From NCBI RefSeq assembly GCF_019352175.1, contig NZ_JACBYI010000008.1, forward strand, positions 124,001-188,000: a stretch of DNA of 64,000 nucleotides, in the 5' to 3' direction. Every line of letters starts with the position of its first letter. Positions within the stretch are counted from its first letter, which is position 1. Below, in pieces: positions 34,030-42,452 of this stretch. Made by a program: the position numbers and the translations under genes. This DNA is from Paenibacillus sp. S150 (GTDB taxonomy: Bacteria > Bacillota > Bacilli > Paenibacillales > Paenibacillaceae). The notes beneath the pieces were generated by a model. That model saw nothing but the letters and a program-made list of their open reading frames with translations, searched no databases and was not told the DNA's origin.

Positions 34030-34235
34030 GATTTGGAGCATGATGATTGTACTTTCTGCATTAGATTGTTCATCATACGGTGCTAACCGGATTTGGTTGT
34101 ACTTTCTGCAGTTGATTTTCTTAATATTGGCTGCTTAGGTACTAGTGCCGGATTTCTGCTGTACAATATGCATCAGATCCTTGTTGCGGTTGATTTGAGA
34201 GGCTATCGGCTGCACGAAGTACAACAGATTGAGCA
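34030..34235. repeat. Degenerate direct repeats upstream of the methyltransferase gene
   Basis: GGATTTGG...TTGTACTTTCTGCA occurs at 34030-34060 and 34089-34110. Decayed versions lie at 34149-34165 (GGATTTCTGCTGTACAA) and 34212-34232 in reverse (CTGCACGAAGTACAACAGAT), with roughly 50-60 base spacing. The rest of 33867-34338 holds only the bceR promoter region. Confidence 0.55.
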
Positions 34236-34338
34236 TCCTGTCTAAAGAATAGAACTGCATAATCAGAATGTACATCTATTCGAATATTCGAAGCTGCACA
34301 GGCAAGCTCTGCACAATAGCACTTTCAAGCCAGGAGGT

Positions 34339-35079
34339 ATGAGCAAGGTGAAGCAGAACAAATACGACGATTCAGGCTTCTTTGCCAAATACAGCGCAAT
34401 ACCCCGTTCCATTAGCGGACTGGAGGCTGCCGGGGAATGGGGCACCTTCCGCAGCCTGCTTCCGGATTTGCGCGGGAAAAGGGTGCTGGACCTTGGCTGC
34501 GGCTGCGGCTGGCATTGCCGGTACGCCCGGGAGCAGCAGGCGGAGTCAGTGGTTGGCATTGACCTTTCCGGGAATATGCTGGAACGGGCCAGGTCGATGA
34601 CCGATCCCGGCATTGAATACCGCCGGGGTGCGATTGAGGACATCCATTTCTCAGCGGGCGAATTCGATGTGGTGATCAGCTCTTTGGCGATCCACTATGT
34701 CGAGCGGTTTGATCTCCTCTGCCGTGAGGTGCAGCATTGCCTGCGTCCCGGCGGTGCCTTTGTGCTCTCCGTGGAGCATCCGATCTACACCGCGCTCGCC
34801 GCACAGGATTGGCACTACGGCCCGGACGGGGCCAAGCTGCATTGGCCGCTGGACCATTACCACGACGAAGGCCCGCGCGAAGCCAGATTCCTGGAGGATG
34901 ATGTGATTAAATATCACCGCAATGTGGCGTCCTATCTCAATACGCTGATTGACTCCGGCTTCACGGTAACGAAGCTCTCCGAGCTTCAGCCGACTCCGGG
35001 CATGCTGAAGTCGAACGCTGCCTGGCAGGAGGAGCTGCGCCGTCCGATGTTCCTGCTGCTTTCGGCCATCCGAAATTAG
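34339..35079 (+). CDS. Class I SAM-dependent methyltransferase
   Basis: A 246-residue soluble enzyme with a standard Rossmann methyltransferase fold: motif I VLDLGCGCGWHCRYA at about 49-63, the acidic residue binding the ribose in VVGIDLSGNML, motif II FDVVISSLAIHYV and motif III LRPGGAFVLSVEHP. The C-terminal part (DWHYGPDGAKLHWPLDHYHD, then SYLNTLIDSGF) matches small-molecule methyltransferases of the UbiE/Tam type. GGAGG lies upstream of ATG 34339. The substrate is unknown. It stands alone; a MITE-like element follows the stop. Confidence 0.88.
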   Translation: MSKVKQNKYDDSGFFAKYSAIPRSISGLEAAGEWGTFRSLLPDLRGKRVLDLGCGCGWHCRYAREQQAESVVGIDLSGNMLERARSMTDPGIEYRRGAIEDIHFSAGEFDVVISSLAIHYVERFDLLCREVQHCLRPGGAFVLSVEHPIYTALAAQDWHYGPDGAKLHWPLDHYHDEGPREARFLEDDVIKYHRNVASYLNTLIDSGFTVTKLSELQPTPGMLKSNAAWQEELRRPMFLLLSAIRN

Positions 35080-35114
35080 CCGTGCTGCGAGCTGAACCCG
35101 CAAACAGCGCAGCC

Positions 35115-35217
35115 TAAGAAGCGTGGTGAAAAAGTGGCCGGAGAGCCGATAGGAGCCCAAAACAGTGAGTGGAAACCCCTATCGCCGTAGGCCACGACAA
35201 AATCACTACACTTCTAA
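35115..35217. mobile_element. MITE-like element F, copy 1 (103 bp)
   Basis: Imperfect terminal inverted repeats, TAAGAAGCGTGGTGA on the left and TCACTACACTTCTAA on the right, with further inner pairing (GGAGAGCCGATAGG against CCTATCGCCGTAGGCC). No open reading frame. A second copy with the same ends is at 61215-61389. Confidence 0.65.
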
Positions 35218-35258
35218 CAGTGGGGGGAAGAACTTACGGGAAGTAGACTTGGCCCGGA

Positions 35259-35486
35259 AATAACGGCAGAAATGCCGTTGTTTGGAGCGGACAAGCGGCT
35301 TGGCCTGGCAATAACGGCAGAAATGCCGTTGTTGGAGCCCGCCTGGACGGATTGCCCGGAAATAACGGCAGAAATGCCGTTGTTTGGAGCGGGCAAGCGG
35401 CTTGGCCTGGCAATAACGGCAGAAATGCCGTTGTTCGAGCCCGCCTGGACGGATTGCCCGGAAATAACGGCAGAAATGCCGTTGTT
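35259..35486. repeat. Five-copy hairpin array with exact 51-bp period
   Basis: AATAACGGCAGAAATGCCGTT starts at 35259, 35310, 35361, 35412 and 35463. Each forms a stem AACGGCA/TGCCGTT with a GAAA tetraloop on the plus strand. Two spacers alternate (one with GGAGCGGGCAAGCGGCTTGG, the other with GAGCCCGCCTGGACGGATTG), so the higher-order unit is 102 bp. The array ends 20 bases from the stop of the AIM24 gene. Confidence 0.9.
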
Positions 35487-35505
35487 GCTGCACTGCGCGC
35501 TGGGC

Positions 35506-36297
35506 CTATCTGCCGTCCAGCAGATTGCCCAGGCCGCCGAGAATGCTGCCTTCTTCCTTGCGTCCGGCATTGCCGGCAGCCGACAGAATGCGGTCCGCCA
35601 TCCGGCTGAACGGCAGCGACTGCACCCATACCTTGCCCGGACCGCGAAGAGTCGCGAAGAACAGGCCTTCGCCGCCAAACAGCGCGGTCTTCACACCTTT
35701 TACAAACTCAATGTTGTAATCCACGGAAGAGGTCATCGCAACAAGACAGCCGGTATCGAGCTTGATCGTCTCACCCGGCTGCAGCGTACGCTCAATGATA
35801 TAGCCCCCCGAGTGAACGAAGGAGAGACCGTCTCCTTCAAGCTTTTGCATAATGAAGCCCTCACCGCCGAAGAAGCCGGCACCCAGCTTGCGCTGAAACT
35901 CAATCCCGATCGACACACCCTTGGCTGCGCAGAGAAAAGAGTCCTTCTGGCAGATGATTTTGCCGCCGTGCTGCTGCAGATCCAGCGGGATGATTTTGCC
36001 CGGATACGGGGCGGCAAAGGTTACGCTCTTGCGCCCATAGGCTCCGCTGTGCGTAAAAACGGTCATGAACAGGCTTTCCCCGGTCAGCAGACGTTTGCCT
36101 GCACCCATCAGCTTGCCCATCAGCCCGCCGCCGCGCGACCCGGTTCCGTCACCAAAGACCGTCTCCATGGTGATCTCCGGGTCCATCATCATGAAGCTTC
36201 CGGCCTCCGCAACGACACTCTCACCAGGATCAAGCTGCACCTCGACACACTGGATTTCCTCACCCATAATCGCGTAGTCAATCTCATGAGCGCTCAT
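35506..36297 (-). CDS. TIGR00266 / AIM24-family protein
   Basis: A 263-residue all-beta protein. It opens with YAIMGEEIQCVEVQLDPGES and has the family's MMMDPEITMETVFGDG segment and Gly-rich SRGGGLMGKLMGAGKRLLTG. Further on are the repeated strand pairs GGKIICQKDSFLCA and GSGFFGGEGF-like parts, ending with a Gly-rich tail. No enzyme residues are known; the family has been linked to membrane-associated stress responses, but the role is unclear. TTAGGAGGAATGGCAA precedes the ATG. Its 5' leader carries the two-unit family G repeat and its 3' side the 51-bp hairpin array. Confidence 0.9.
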   Translation of the reverse strand: MSAHEIDYAIMGEEIQCVEVQLDPGESVVAEAGSFMMMDPEITMETVFGDGTGSRGGGLMGKLMGAGKRLLTGESLFMTVFTHSGAYGRKSVTFAAPYPGKIIPLDLQQHGGKIICQKDSFLCAAKGVSIGIEFQRKLGAGFFGGEGFIMQKLEGDGLSFVHSGGYIIERTLQPGETIKLDTGCLVAMTSSVDYNIEFVKGVKTALFGGEGLFFATLRGPGKVWVQSLPFSRMADRILSAAGNAGRKEEGSILGGLGNLLDGR

Positions 36298-36315
36298 TTG
36301 CCATTCCTCCTAAAA

Positions 36316-36440
36316 ATTTTGTCAGTCTTTACTTTCTGCCATCGCTTCATACAAGCCGTACCGGAAGCATAAACGAAGTTTGGATAGCTTCTGCTTCCTG
36401 AACTCAATTCGTACAAAACCGGCCCCGGAAAAATCCGCTA
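36316..36440 (-). repeat. Family G leader repeat before the AIM24 gene (two diverged units)
   Basis: In the gene's direction the units contain TTTTGTACGAATTGAGTTCA and end TGACAAAATTTTTAGGAGG, the same junction with the ribosome binding site as at 15318-15456. Confidence 0.65.
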
Positions 36441-36825
36441 AATTTTAATTAACGTTTTTCGAGACTGGTCTTGGCTTCCAAGCAATATGCTTTGAGTTGA
36501 TATGAGGCCTCAACGTGCGGCTATTCTCCGCGTATCAAAAACTGCTTCAAAAGCTTTTTTCCTGTTAGCTATGTAATCCTATGCCTGTACGGCTGAGATA
36601 TATACGCTCCGTGGGCTCCGCTGGTTTCAGTATCCACACCAACTTTCAGGAAGACACTTTTCACCTCACATTTCACCACATAGCCCGTTTTCGCCGAAAT
36701 CAAAAGCATTTTTGCCTCTCATTTCACCTTTCAGGGCGGGCTAGCGTCAGGGCGGACTCGCGCTATGTGTATTTTGCTGTGGGAACTATACATTTGTTTT
36801 ACTTCGCATAATTTCCCCGCACAAC

Positions 36826-36890
36826 AAGTGGAAACGGCTTCGCCGTCCTTATAAGGACGGTATCCGTTTCAGCGAGAAAGATAAGGTTAA
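36826..36890. repeat. Family B hairpin repeat, copy 3
   Basis: AAGTGGAAACGGCTTCGCCG, CCTTATAAGGACGGTATCCG, TTTCAGCGAGAAAGATAAGG. The stretch 36441-36825 before it has no recognised content. Confidence 0.8.
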
Positions 36891-36924
36891 TGTATAGCGT
36901 GCAACATATAAAGTCTTATCTTTC

Positions 36925-37008
36925 AAAATAACCCCACAAAGCGGGGCCTTGGCTTCGATGATGACTCAGTACTTTGCGGGGACCCCAATACATATAAATT
37001 CTCTTTCA
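36925..37008. repeat. Family A repeat, copy 3
   Basis: AATAACCCCACAAAGCGGGG, CCTTGGCTTCGATGATGACT, GTACTTTGCGGGGACCCC, TACATATAAATTCTCTTTCA. Its end abuts the YitT terminator. Confidence 0.85.
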
Positions 37009-37046
37009 AAAAAGGCCAGCCCGAATGAGATTCCGGCTGACCTTTC
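37009..37046 (-). terminator. Intrinsic terminator of the YitT gene
   Basis: AAAGGTCAGCCGGAATCTCA continues to TTCGGGCTGGCCTTTTTT on the minus strand. Confidence 0.88.
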
Positions 37047-37081
37047 GCTTATCCCTTGAACAGGGGCTGATTTTGAACTCT

Positions 37082-37753
37082 TCACATTACGGTACCATCA
37101 TGCGGCTTGCTTAGTGTGGGTTGAATTTTCGGTGCTTTGCTCAGCTTAGGTCTGCCAAGTGAGGTTGTAAACGTAATAACGTAGCCGGCTACGACTACTG
37201 CCATCACTGTGTACAGCGTTTCCTTGAGAGGCATATAGAAAAGCGATAATGCCAGAACGATAACATCCATCAGGATAAATACGGTTCCTACCTTAATTCC
37301 CTTCCATTCACTGATCAGCAGCAACAAAATATCGTCACCGCCGCTCGCCCCGCCGCCGCGCAGGACCATTCCCGCTCCCAGACCTGTCAGTACACCGGAC
37401 AACAGCGCCGCAAGCGGCAGGTTATCCTGCAGGTTGATCACCCATCCGGAATAACGTTCCATCAAGCTGTAGAATGCCGTGAAGGCTCCTACGGAGATGA
37501 AGGTGTTCATAACGAACGCTCTTCCTTTGAAGATCATTGCGATTAAGAGTACCGGTATGTCTAAGATTAGAATAGATAATGATGGCGAAATGCCTAGTAC
37601 ATATTTGCCGAGCAGCGACAAACCTACGAATCCGCCCTCGGTCAAGTGATTCTGATAATTAATGTGATAGTAAGCAAATGCAAGCAGCAATGTTCCGGAC
37701 AAAATAACGGTGAGTCTTAGCGGCAATCGCATGCCGCTGTCTTGTTTCCTCAT
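37082..37753 (-). CDS. YitT/YczE-like integral membrane protein
   Basis: A 223-residue protein with about six TM helices of the YitT (DUF161) family, with NHLTEGGFVGLSLLGKYVLG and the Gly-rich GVLTGLGAGMVLRGGGASGG segment followed by DDILLLLISEWKGI. It lacks the C-terminal cytoplasmic DUF2179 domain of longer YitT proteins and ends in a Lys/Pro-rich tail. GGGGAGACCTGT precedes the ATG. Substrate and role are unknown; a relative in B. subtilis, yxkD, is guanidine-riboswitch-controlled, but the leader here lacks those motifs. A structured leader of about 250 bases precedes the gene. Confidence 0.85.
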   Translation of the reverse strand: MRKQDSGMRLPLRLTVILSGTLLLAFAYYHINYQNHLTEGGFVGLSLLGKYVLGISPSLSILILDIPVLLIAMIFKGRAFVMNTFISVGAFTAFYSLMERYSGWVINLQDNLPLAALLSGVLTGLGAGMVLRGGGASGGDDILLLLISEWKGIKVGTVFILMDVIVLALSLFYMPLKETLYTVMAVVVAGYVITFTTSLGRPKLSKAPKIQPTLSKPHDGTVM

Positions 37754-37765
37754 ACAGGTCTCCCC

Positions 37766-37875
37766 TTATCGTAAATGGCGGCTTAGACGTCTGCCAAGCC
37801 TCTACGGCGGGTCTGACCGGAGGATGTGTTGCTCCTTCGCATACAATACTCCCTTCCCTCGCAGAGGCGGCTCCG
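37766..37875 (-). ncRNA. Candidate structured leader RNA of the YitT gene (class unknown)
   Basis: On the minus strand GCCTCTGCG pairs with CGTAGAGGC (one G-U pair) and encloses about 55 bases with GGGAGTATTGTATGCG, GGAGCAACACATCCTCC and GGTCAGACC. The -10 TATAAT near 38019-38024 would give a leader of about 250 bases. Elements slightly resemble parts of the manganese (yybP-ykoY) riboswitch, but the order does not fit. Class and function are not assigned. Confidence 0.35.
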
Positions 37876-38349
37876 TCAATGAATAACGATTCGCGCACTT
37901 TCTACAGGGAAGCTAAGTATAAGACAGATCATAACGTTTCCAAATCGTCCTTTGGGGAATCGTCCTTCGGGGACACATGGTATCCTGATCCTTTCTCTAA
38001 TTTGATGTGTTCTGAATTGATTATACCACGCGGAGGTACCGGTCTAAACAGATTTCCATTAAAAAGCATAATGAACTCTGTAAAATTTCTGTAAAACCCG
38101 CTTCTCATCATTGCCGCAGCCGTTCCATACGCCTCGCCTCCTTCGGTGAAATGAGTGAAATGGTGGGGGACCGCTTTCCCCGGGATACAAGAGATTGAGC
38201 AGCACTACATTTACGTTTTTATGCAGCGTGTTGCCTTGAAGTCCGCTCTTCAAACGGAACAGATTCTGACAGGGGTCCCCCGGCGGAACAAAACCTCTCC
38301 TTTTGTGCAAGATCATCCCGCTCTCTACTTTATATTCTCAGCATGTATA

Positions 38350-38430
38350 AAATAACCCCACAAAGTGGGGCCTTGGCTTCGATGATTATTCATGTACTTT
38401 GCGGGGACCCCAAAACATATAAATTCTTTC
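38350..38430. repeat. Family A repeat, copy 4
   Basis: AAATAACCCCACAAAGTGGG, GCCTTGGCTTCGATGATTAT, GTACTTTGCGGGGACCCC, ACATATAAATTCTTTC. It runs directly into the fruA terminator. The region 38060-38350 before it is unassigned. Confidence 0.87.
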
Positions 38431-38469
38431 AAAAAAACTGCCCCGTCAAACAATGACTTGGGGCAGCTC
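38431..38469 (-). terminator. Intrinsic terminator of the fru operon
   Basis: CTGCCCCAAGTCATTGTTTG followed by ACGGGGCAGTTTTTTT on the minus strand. Confidence 0.9.
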
Positions 38470-38487
38470 TAAAGAATATTGCTAGGC

Positions 38488-40449
38488 TCAGCCGGTCTTG
38501 AGCGGCTTCTTCCAGAGGCCAAGCGCCAGGCCGGAAATCACGGAGCCGATCAGCACGGCAAGGATGAACAGCAGGGCATTGCTGGAGAGCGCCGCCACAA
38601 AAATGCCGCCATGCGGTGCAGGAACGTTAAGCTTCCACAGCTGGGTCAGACCGCCTGCAACGGCTGAACCCACGATACACGAGGTCAGGACACGCATCGG
38701 GTCGGCGGCGGCAAAGGGAATGGCCCCTTCCGTAATGAATGACAGTCCCAGCACATAGTTCGTCAGGCCGGATTTGCGTTCCGGGTCGCTGAATTTATGC
38801 TTGAAAAAGGTAGTAGCCAGCGCGATGGCGAGCGGAGGCACCATCCCTCCGGCCATTACTGCCGCCATCATCAGTCCGTTGGTGTTGCCGCTGGAGGTAA
38901 ATACGCCAATCGCAAACGTATAAGCTGCTTTATTGAACGGGCCGCCCATATCTATCGCCATCATTCCCCCAAGCACCAGGCCAAGCAAGACCGCATTGCC
39001 GGTTCCAAGGTTGTTAAGGGCGCTGATCATGCCCTCATTGATCCAGCTGAACACCGGATCGAACAGGTAGAACATAATCCCGCCGGTAATCAGCAGGCCG
39101 AACACCGGATAGAGCAGGATCGGCTTCAGGCCGTCCAGCGTTTTGGGCAGACCGGCGAAGGTCTTGCGGAGCATGATGACCACATACCCCGCCAGGAATC
39201 CGGCAGCCAGGCCGCCAAGAAATCCGGCGTTGGAATTAAGCGCCATATAACCTCCAACCATGCCCGGCATCAGGGCAGGGCGGTCGCCGATGCTGATCGC
39301 GATGAAGCCGGCCAGGACCGGAATCAGGAAATGGAAGGCGCCATCGCCGCCGCCAATGGACTGCAGCAGCTCGAAGACCGGATTGTCGGCACCGGCCATC
39401 TGCTCGAACAGGAAGGAGATCGCCAGCAGGATCCCCCCGCCGACCACGAACGGCAGCATATGCGAGATGCCGTTCATCAGATCCTTGTATATTTTGCTGC
39501 CGACACTGCCGGATTTCTCTGCCGGAGCTTCATCACCGCCGCGTCCCCCGCTGCGGTAGACCGGAGCTTCACCCTTCAGAGCTTTGGTAATCAGCTCTTC
39601 GGGCTTCCGGATGCCGTCGCTGACCGGTCTTTGCAGCACCGGCTTGCCTGCGAAGCGGGCCATCTCCACATTCTTGTCGGCGGCGATGATTACACCGCTC
39701 GCCCGGGCAATTTCATCCGACGTCAGCACATTCTGGGCTCCTTCGGAGCCATTCGTCTCGACGCGGATGTTGACGCCCATTTCCTTCGCTTTTTTCTTCA
39801 GCGCGTCTTCCGCCATATACGTATGGGCAATCCCTGTTGGACAAGCGGTAACGGCAACAACGAAGCCTCGGGAATCCGGATTGCCCACAATGACACGTTC
39901 AGGGGCTTCCTGCTTCGTTGCGCCAGCGCCGCTTGCCTTATTTTCCTCAGCCTTAGGCCCGGCTTCAGCTTCAGCTTCGGCTTCGGCTTGGGCTTGGGCT
40001 TGTTTGGCATCGAACAAAGCCGTAACCTCATCAGGAGTCCGGGCATCCATCAGCGCTTCAATGAATTCGCTTTCAATGAGCAGCCTGGACAATGCCGCCA
40101 GAGTGCGAAGGTGCATATTTCCAGCCCCCTCCGGCGCGGCAATCATGAAGAACAGCTTCGCAGGCTCTTCATCCAGGGAGGCAAAATCCACTCCCGCTGC
40201 GCTTTTGGCGAATACCACAGTCGCTTCATTGACAGCCCTGGTCTTGGCATGCGGCATCGCGATTCCCCCGCCGATTCCGGTGCTGGACTGCGCTTCGCGC
40301 GCCAGAATTTTTTCTTTGAACAATACAGGATCATTAATCCGGCCGCTGGCCGCAAGGCTGGCGATCAATTCATCAATCGCCGCTTCCCTGGACACCGCCT
40401 GAAGATTCATGATCATGGTTTCTTTTATCATCAGATCTGTAATTTTCAT
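38488..40449 (-). CDS. fruA: PTS fructose transporter IIABC
   Basis: A 653-residue fused PTS permease. IIA (about 1-145) has its phosphorylated His in GIAMPHAKTRAV. A low-complexity Ala/Glu linker is at about 147-175. IIB (about 178-275) has its Cys in AVTACPTGIAHTYMA, and the IIC membrane domain is at about 310-650. It imports fructose as fructose 1-phosphate. It is the last gene of fruR-fruK-fruA; 38 bases separate it from fruK. The linker is encoded by a short tandem repeat (near 39965-40010) that could vary in length. GGGAGTGGGTTGTA precedes the ATG. Confidence 0.96.
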   Translation of the reverse strand: MKITDLMIKETMIMNLQAVSREAAIDELIASLAASGRINDPVLFKEKILAREAQSSTGIGGGIAMPHAKTRAVNEATVVFAKSAAGVDFASLDEEPAKLFFMIAAPEGAGNMHLRTLAALSRLLIESEFIEALMDARTPDEVTALFDAKQAQAQAEAEAEAEAGPKAEENKASGAGATKQEAPERVIVGNPDSRGFVVAVTACPTGIAHTYMAEDALKKKAKEMGVNIRVETNGSEGAQNVLTSDEIARASGVIIAADKNVEMARFAGKPVLQRPVSDGIRKPEELITKALKGEAPVYRSGGRGGDEAPAEKSGSVGSKIYKDLMNGISHMLPFVVGGGILLAISFLFEQMAGADNPVFELLQSIGGGDGAFHFLIPVLAGFIAISIGDRPALMPGMVGGYMALNSNAGFLGGLAAGFLAGYVVIMLRKTFAGLPKTLDGLKPILLYPVFGLLITGGIMFYLFDPVFSWINEGMISALNNLGTGNAVLLGLVLGGMMAIDMGGPFNKAAYTFAIGVFTSSGNTNGLMMAAVMAGGMVPPLAIALATTFFKHKFSDPERKSGLTNYVLGLSFITEGAIPFAAADPMRVLTSCIVGSAVAGGLTQLWKLNVPAPHGGIFVAALSSNALLFILAVLIGSVISGLALGLWKKPLKTG

Positions 40450-40487
40450 TACAACCCACTCCCTTAATCACATGTGTGCTGCATAGC

Positions 40488-41399
40488 TTATAATTGCTCA
40501 ATTTCAATCTGTGTCCGAAGCTGCTCGATAAGCGCCCTGTCCGCCAGATCGTCCGAGAATGCCGTCGCGCTTCCTGAAGCCACGCCTGTGCGGAATGCCT
40601 CCAGCACATCCCCGGTAAGAGACAGCGTGCCGACAAACCCGGCAATCATGGAATCTCCCGCTCCAACCGAGTTCTTTACCTGGCCCTCTGGCGCATTGGC
40701 ATAATACACGCCTTGATCCGAGATGAAAAGCGCACCCTCACCGGCCATCGAGACCAGAACATAACGTGCACCCGACGCAAGCAGTCTGCGGCCGTAAGTA
40801 ATAATCTCGTCTCTCGTACCGATGCTGGCATCAAACAGTTCGGCCAGTTCATGATGATTGGGCTTCACAAGCAGCGGTTCCAGAGCCAGCGCGTCTTTCA
40901 ATGCCTGCCCTGTGGTATCGATCACGAATTCGGCTTTCTTCCGTTTGCATACAGCAATCAGCCTGCTGTAGAAGTCCCCTCCGAGTGAAGGCGGGGCGCT
41001 GCCGGACAGAACAAGAATATCCTCTGCCTCCAGAGCCTCCAGCTTATGAAGCAGAGCTTCGGCTTCCCCGGCACGGATCTCCGGGCCTGCCCCGTTAATC
41101 TCAGTTTCTTCAGCGGATTTGAGCTTGATATTAATGCGGGTATCGCCTGCTACCGTTACGAAATCACTCGATAGCCCATCAGCTGACAGACACTCCTGAA
41201 TATATCTCCCGGTAAAGCCGCCCAAAAAACCTGTTGCCGTGTTCTTCACCCCAAGCTGGTCAAGCACGCGCGAAACATTTATGCCTTTGCCGCCCGGAAG
41301 CTTGAGATCCCGCTTCATGCGGTTAAGGCCGCCGAGAAATATATCCTCAACTTCCACGATATAATCGATGGAAGGGTTAAGCGTGACAGTATATATCAT
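40488..41399 (-). CDS. fruK: 1-phosphofructokinase
   Basis: A 303-residue PfkB-family kinase making fructose 1,6-bisphosphate from fructose 1-phosphate. It opens MIYTVTLNPSIDYIV, has the substrate-binding KLPGGKGINVSRVL, and ends with the PfkB signature and catalytic Asp in VGAGDSMIAGFVG. GAGGGATAACA precedes the ATG. It is 31 bases after fruR in the same operon, the standard Bacillus order. Confidence 0.96.
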   Translation of the reverse strand: MIYTVTLNPSIDYIVEVEDIFLGGLNRMKRDLKLPGGKGINVSRVLDQLGVKNTATGFLGGFTGRYIQECLSADGLSSDFVTVAGDTRINIKLKSAEETEINGAGPEIRAGEAEALLHKLEALEAEDILVLSGSAPPSLGGDFYSRLIAVCKRKKAEFVIDTTGQALKDALALEPLLVKPNHHELAELFDASIGTRDEIITYGRRLLASGARYVLVSMAGEGALFISDQGVYYANAPEGQVKNSVGAGDSMIAGFVGTLSLTGDVLEAFRTGVASGSATAFSDDLADRALIEQLRTQIEIEQL

Positions 41400-41430
41400 T
41401 GTTATCCCTCATTAATATGTTTTAATGTCT

Positions 41431-42195
41431 TTACGCCAAAGTATAGTCGACCTCTATACCCTCAAGCCCGTGCAGGAAGCCTTCAGGGGTTTCCTTATCC
41501 AGAATGCAATGATCAATCTCCCGCAGATCAGCTACCCGGCAGAAGGATACCTGCCCGATTTTGCTGTGGTCCGCCAGCAGAATTACCTGCTTCGCCACGG
41601 CAATCATTTTGCGCTTGGTTGCAGCCTCCAGCATATTCGGAGTCGTTATGCCCTCATGCAGGTCCAGCCCGTTGGTACCCAGGAAAGCTTTATCCACTCT
41701 TACCATATCCAGCGAACGCTCTGTCATTGGCCCCACAAAAGCCAGCGTATCCGGCCGCAGCAGCCCGCCCGTTATCGAGACCTCGATATTGCGGCAATCC
41801 TTGAGCTCGTTCAGGGCAATCATGGAATTTGTGATCACTTTAAGGTTCGAGAACCTCTTCAGCTCCTTGGCCATCTGCAGTGTAGTCGTTCCTCCGTCCA
41901 GGAGTATGGCATCTCCATCCTCAATCATCTCTACGGCCTTAAGGGCAATTCGCAGCTTCTCATCGAGAAATCTGTCCGCTTTATCCGGAAACGCCGCTTC
42001 AAAGTTCACACTCTGCAGAGAAACCGCTCCTCCATGCGTACGCTTCAGCAGCCGGGCTTCTTCAAGCTCCTTGAGATCTCTGCGAATTGTCGATTCGGAA
42101 ACACCGAGCTCCTGGCCAAGCTCCTGAACCGATGCTCGCCCGTGCCTCTCGACAATCTGAATGATGCTGTGCTTGCGCTCTTCTTCAAACAACAC
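41431..42195 (-). CDS. fruR: DeoR-family repressor of the fructose operon
   Basis: A 254-residue regulator. The N-terminal helix-turn-helix is VQELGQELGVSESTIRRDLK, and the DeoR sensor domain carries ILLDGGTTTLQMAKEL and VFLGTNGLDLHEG. It should respond to fructose 1-phosphate and repress its own operon. Two TGCTCATTTAT-type sites overlap the predicted start of transcription, with a third 115 bases further upstream. A TTTACA-17-TACACT promoter and a cre-like site lie upstream. Confidence 0.93.
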   Translation of the reverse strand: MLFEEERKHSIIQIVERHGRASVQELGQELGVSESTIRRDLKELEEARLLKRTHGGAVSLQSVNFEAAFPDKADRFLDEKLRIALKAVEMIEDGDAILLDGGTTTLQMAKELKRFSNLKVITNSMIALNELKDCRNIEVSITGGLLRPDTLAFVGPMTERSLDMVRVDKAFLGTNGLDLHEGITTPNMLEAATKRKMIAVAKQVILLADHSKIGQVSFCRVADLREIDHCILDKETPEGFLHGLEGIEVDYTLA

Positions 42196-42301
42196 TGTGG
42201 CTCACTCCTTTGCGGACTGCGCACAGGCTGCCGGAAGAGAATGTGCGCAAATCAATCGGTTGCATGGGGTATAAATGATCCCGGCTTGCGCTGATCGCCT
42301 T

Positions 42302-42337
42302 TGCTCATTTATACTCGTTTGTGCTCATTTATGAGTG
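42302..42337 (-). promoter_or_regulatory. Tandem FruR-type operators at the fru promoter
   Basis: TGCTCATTTATACTCG (42302) and TGCTCATTTATGAGTG (42322), spaced 20 bases, just downstream of the -10. A third copy is at 42453. They fit repressor sites for the adjacent DeoR-type protein; binding is inferred. Confidence 0.65.
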
Positions 42338-42362
42338 TAACAGCGTTTTCATCTTCTGTAAA
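42334..42362 (-). promoter_or_regulatory. Sigma-A promoter of fruRKA with overlapping cre-like site
   Basis: Minus strand TTTACA (42357-42362), 17 bases, TACACT (42334-42339). The spacer carries ATGAAAACGCTGTTA (42338-42352), which matches the CcpA cre consensus except for one base, so fructose genes should be under catabolite control. Confidence 0.7.
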
Positions 42363-42452
42363 GTTCTTTTTCCAGAGTTAATCCCCCCTGGGAGCAGCAT
42401 TAATATACCGAAAATCCCCATTGCGTTAGGGATGAATTCCGTTTCCGGCCAC

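Noticed and set aside
35259-35486. CRISPR array
   Set aside because: The spacers are two alternating sequences, not unique ones; repeat core is a short hairpin; no cas genes are in the window.
35206-35678. Repeat-protein-like frames across the 51-bp array
   Set aside because: The 51-base period keeps frames open on both strands and gives 17-residue repeats, but the frames overlap the AIM24 gene or lack start signals; the hairpin is the conserved part.
36581-36811. Small protein gene of 76 codons
   Set aside because: No ribosome binding site, His/Phe/Arg-rich composition unlike its neighbours, placed between repeats.
37766-37875. Guanidine-I, glycine or manganese riboswitch upstream of the YitT gene
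   Set aside because: Key conserved strings of these classes (for example the ykkC GGTCCGAGAG and ACGG-GGATAAAAGCCC boxes, or the ordered GGGGAGTA and AACATACGG loops) are not present in the right order; left as an unassigned structure.
38797-40467. Long open frame (556 codons) on the plus strand
   Set aside because: It is antisense to fruA over its whole length, has no start signal or recognised family, and reflects the GC-rich third-position bias of the real gene.
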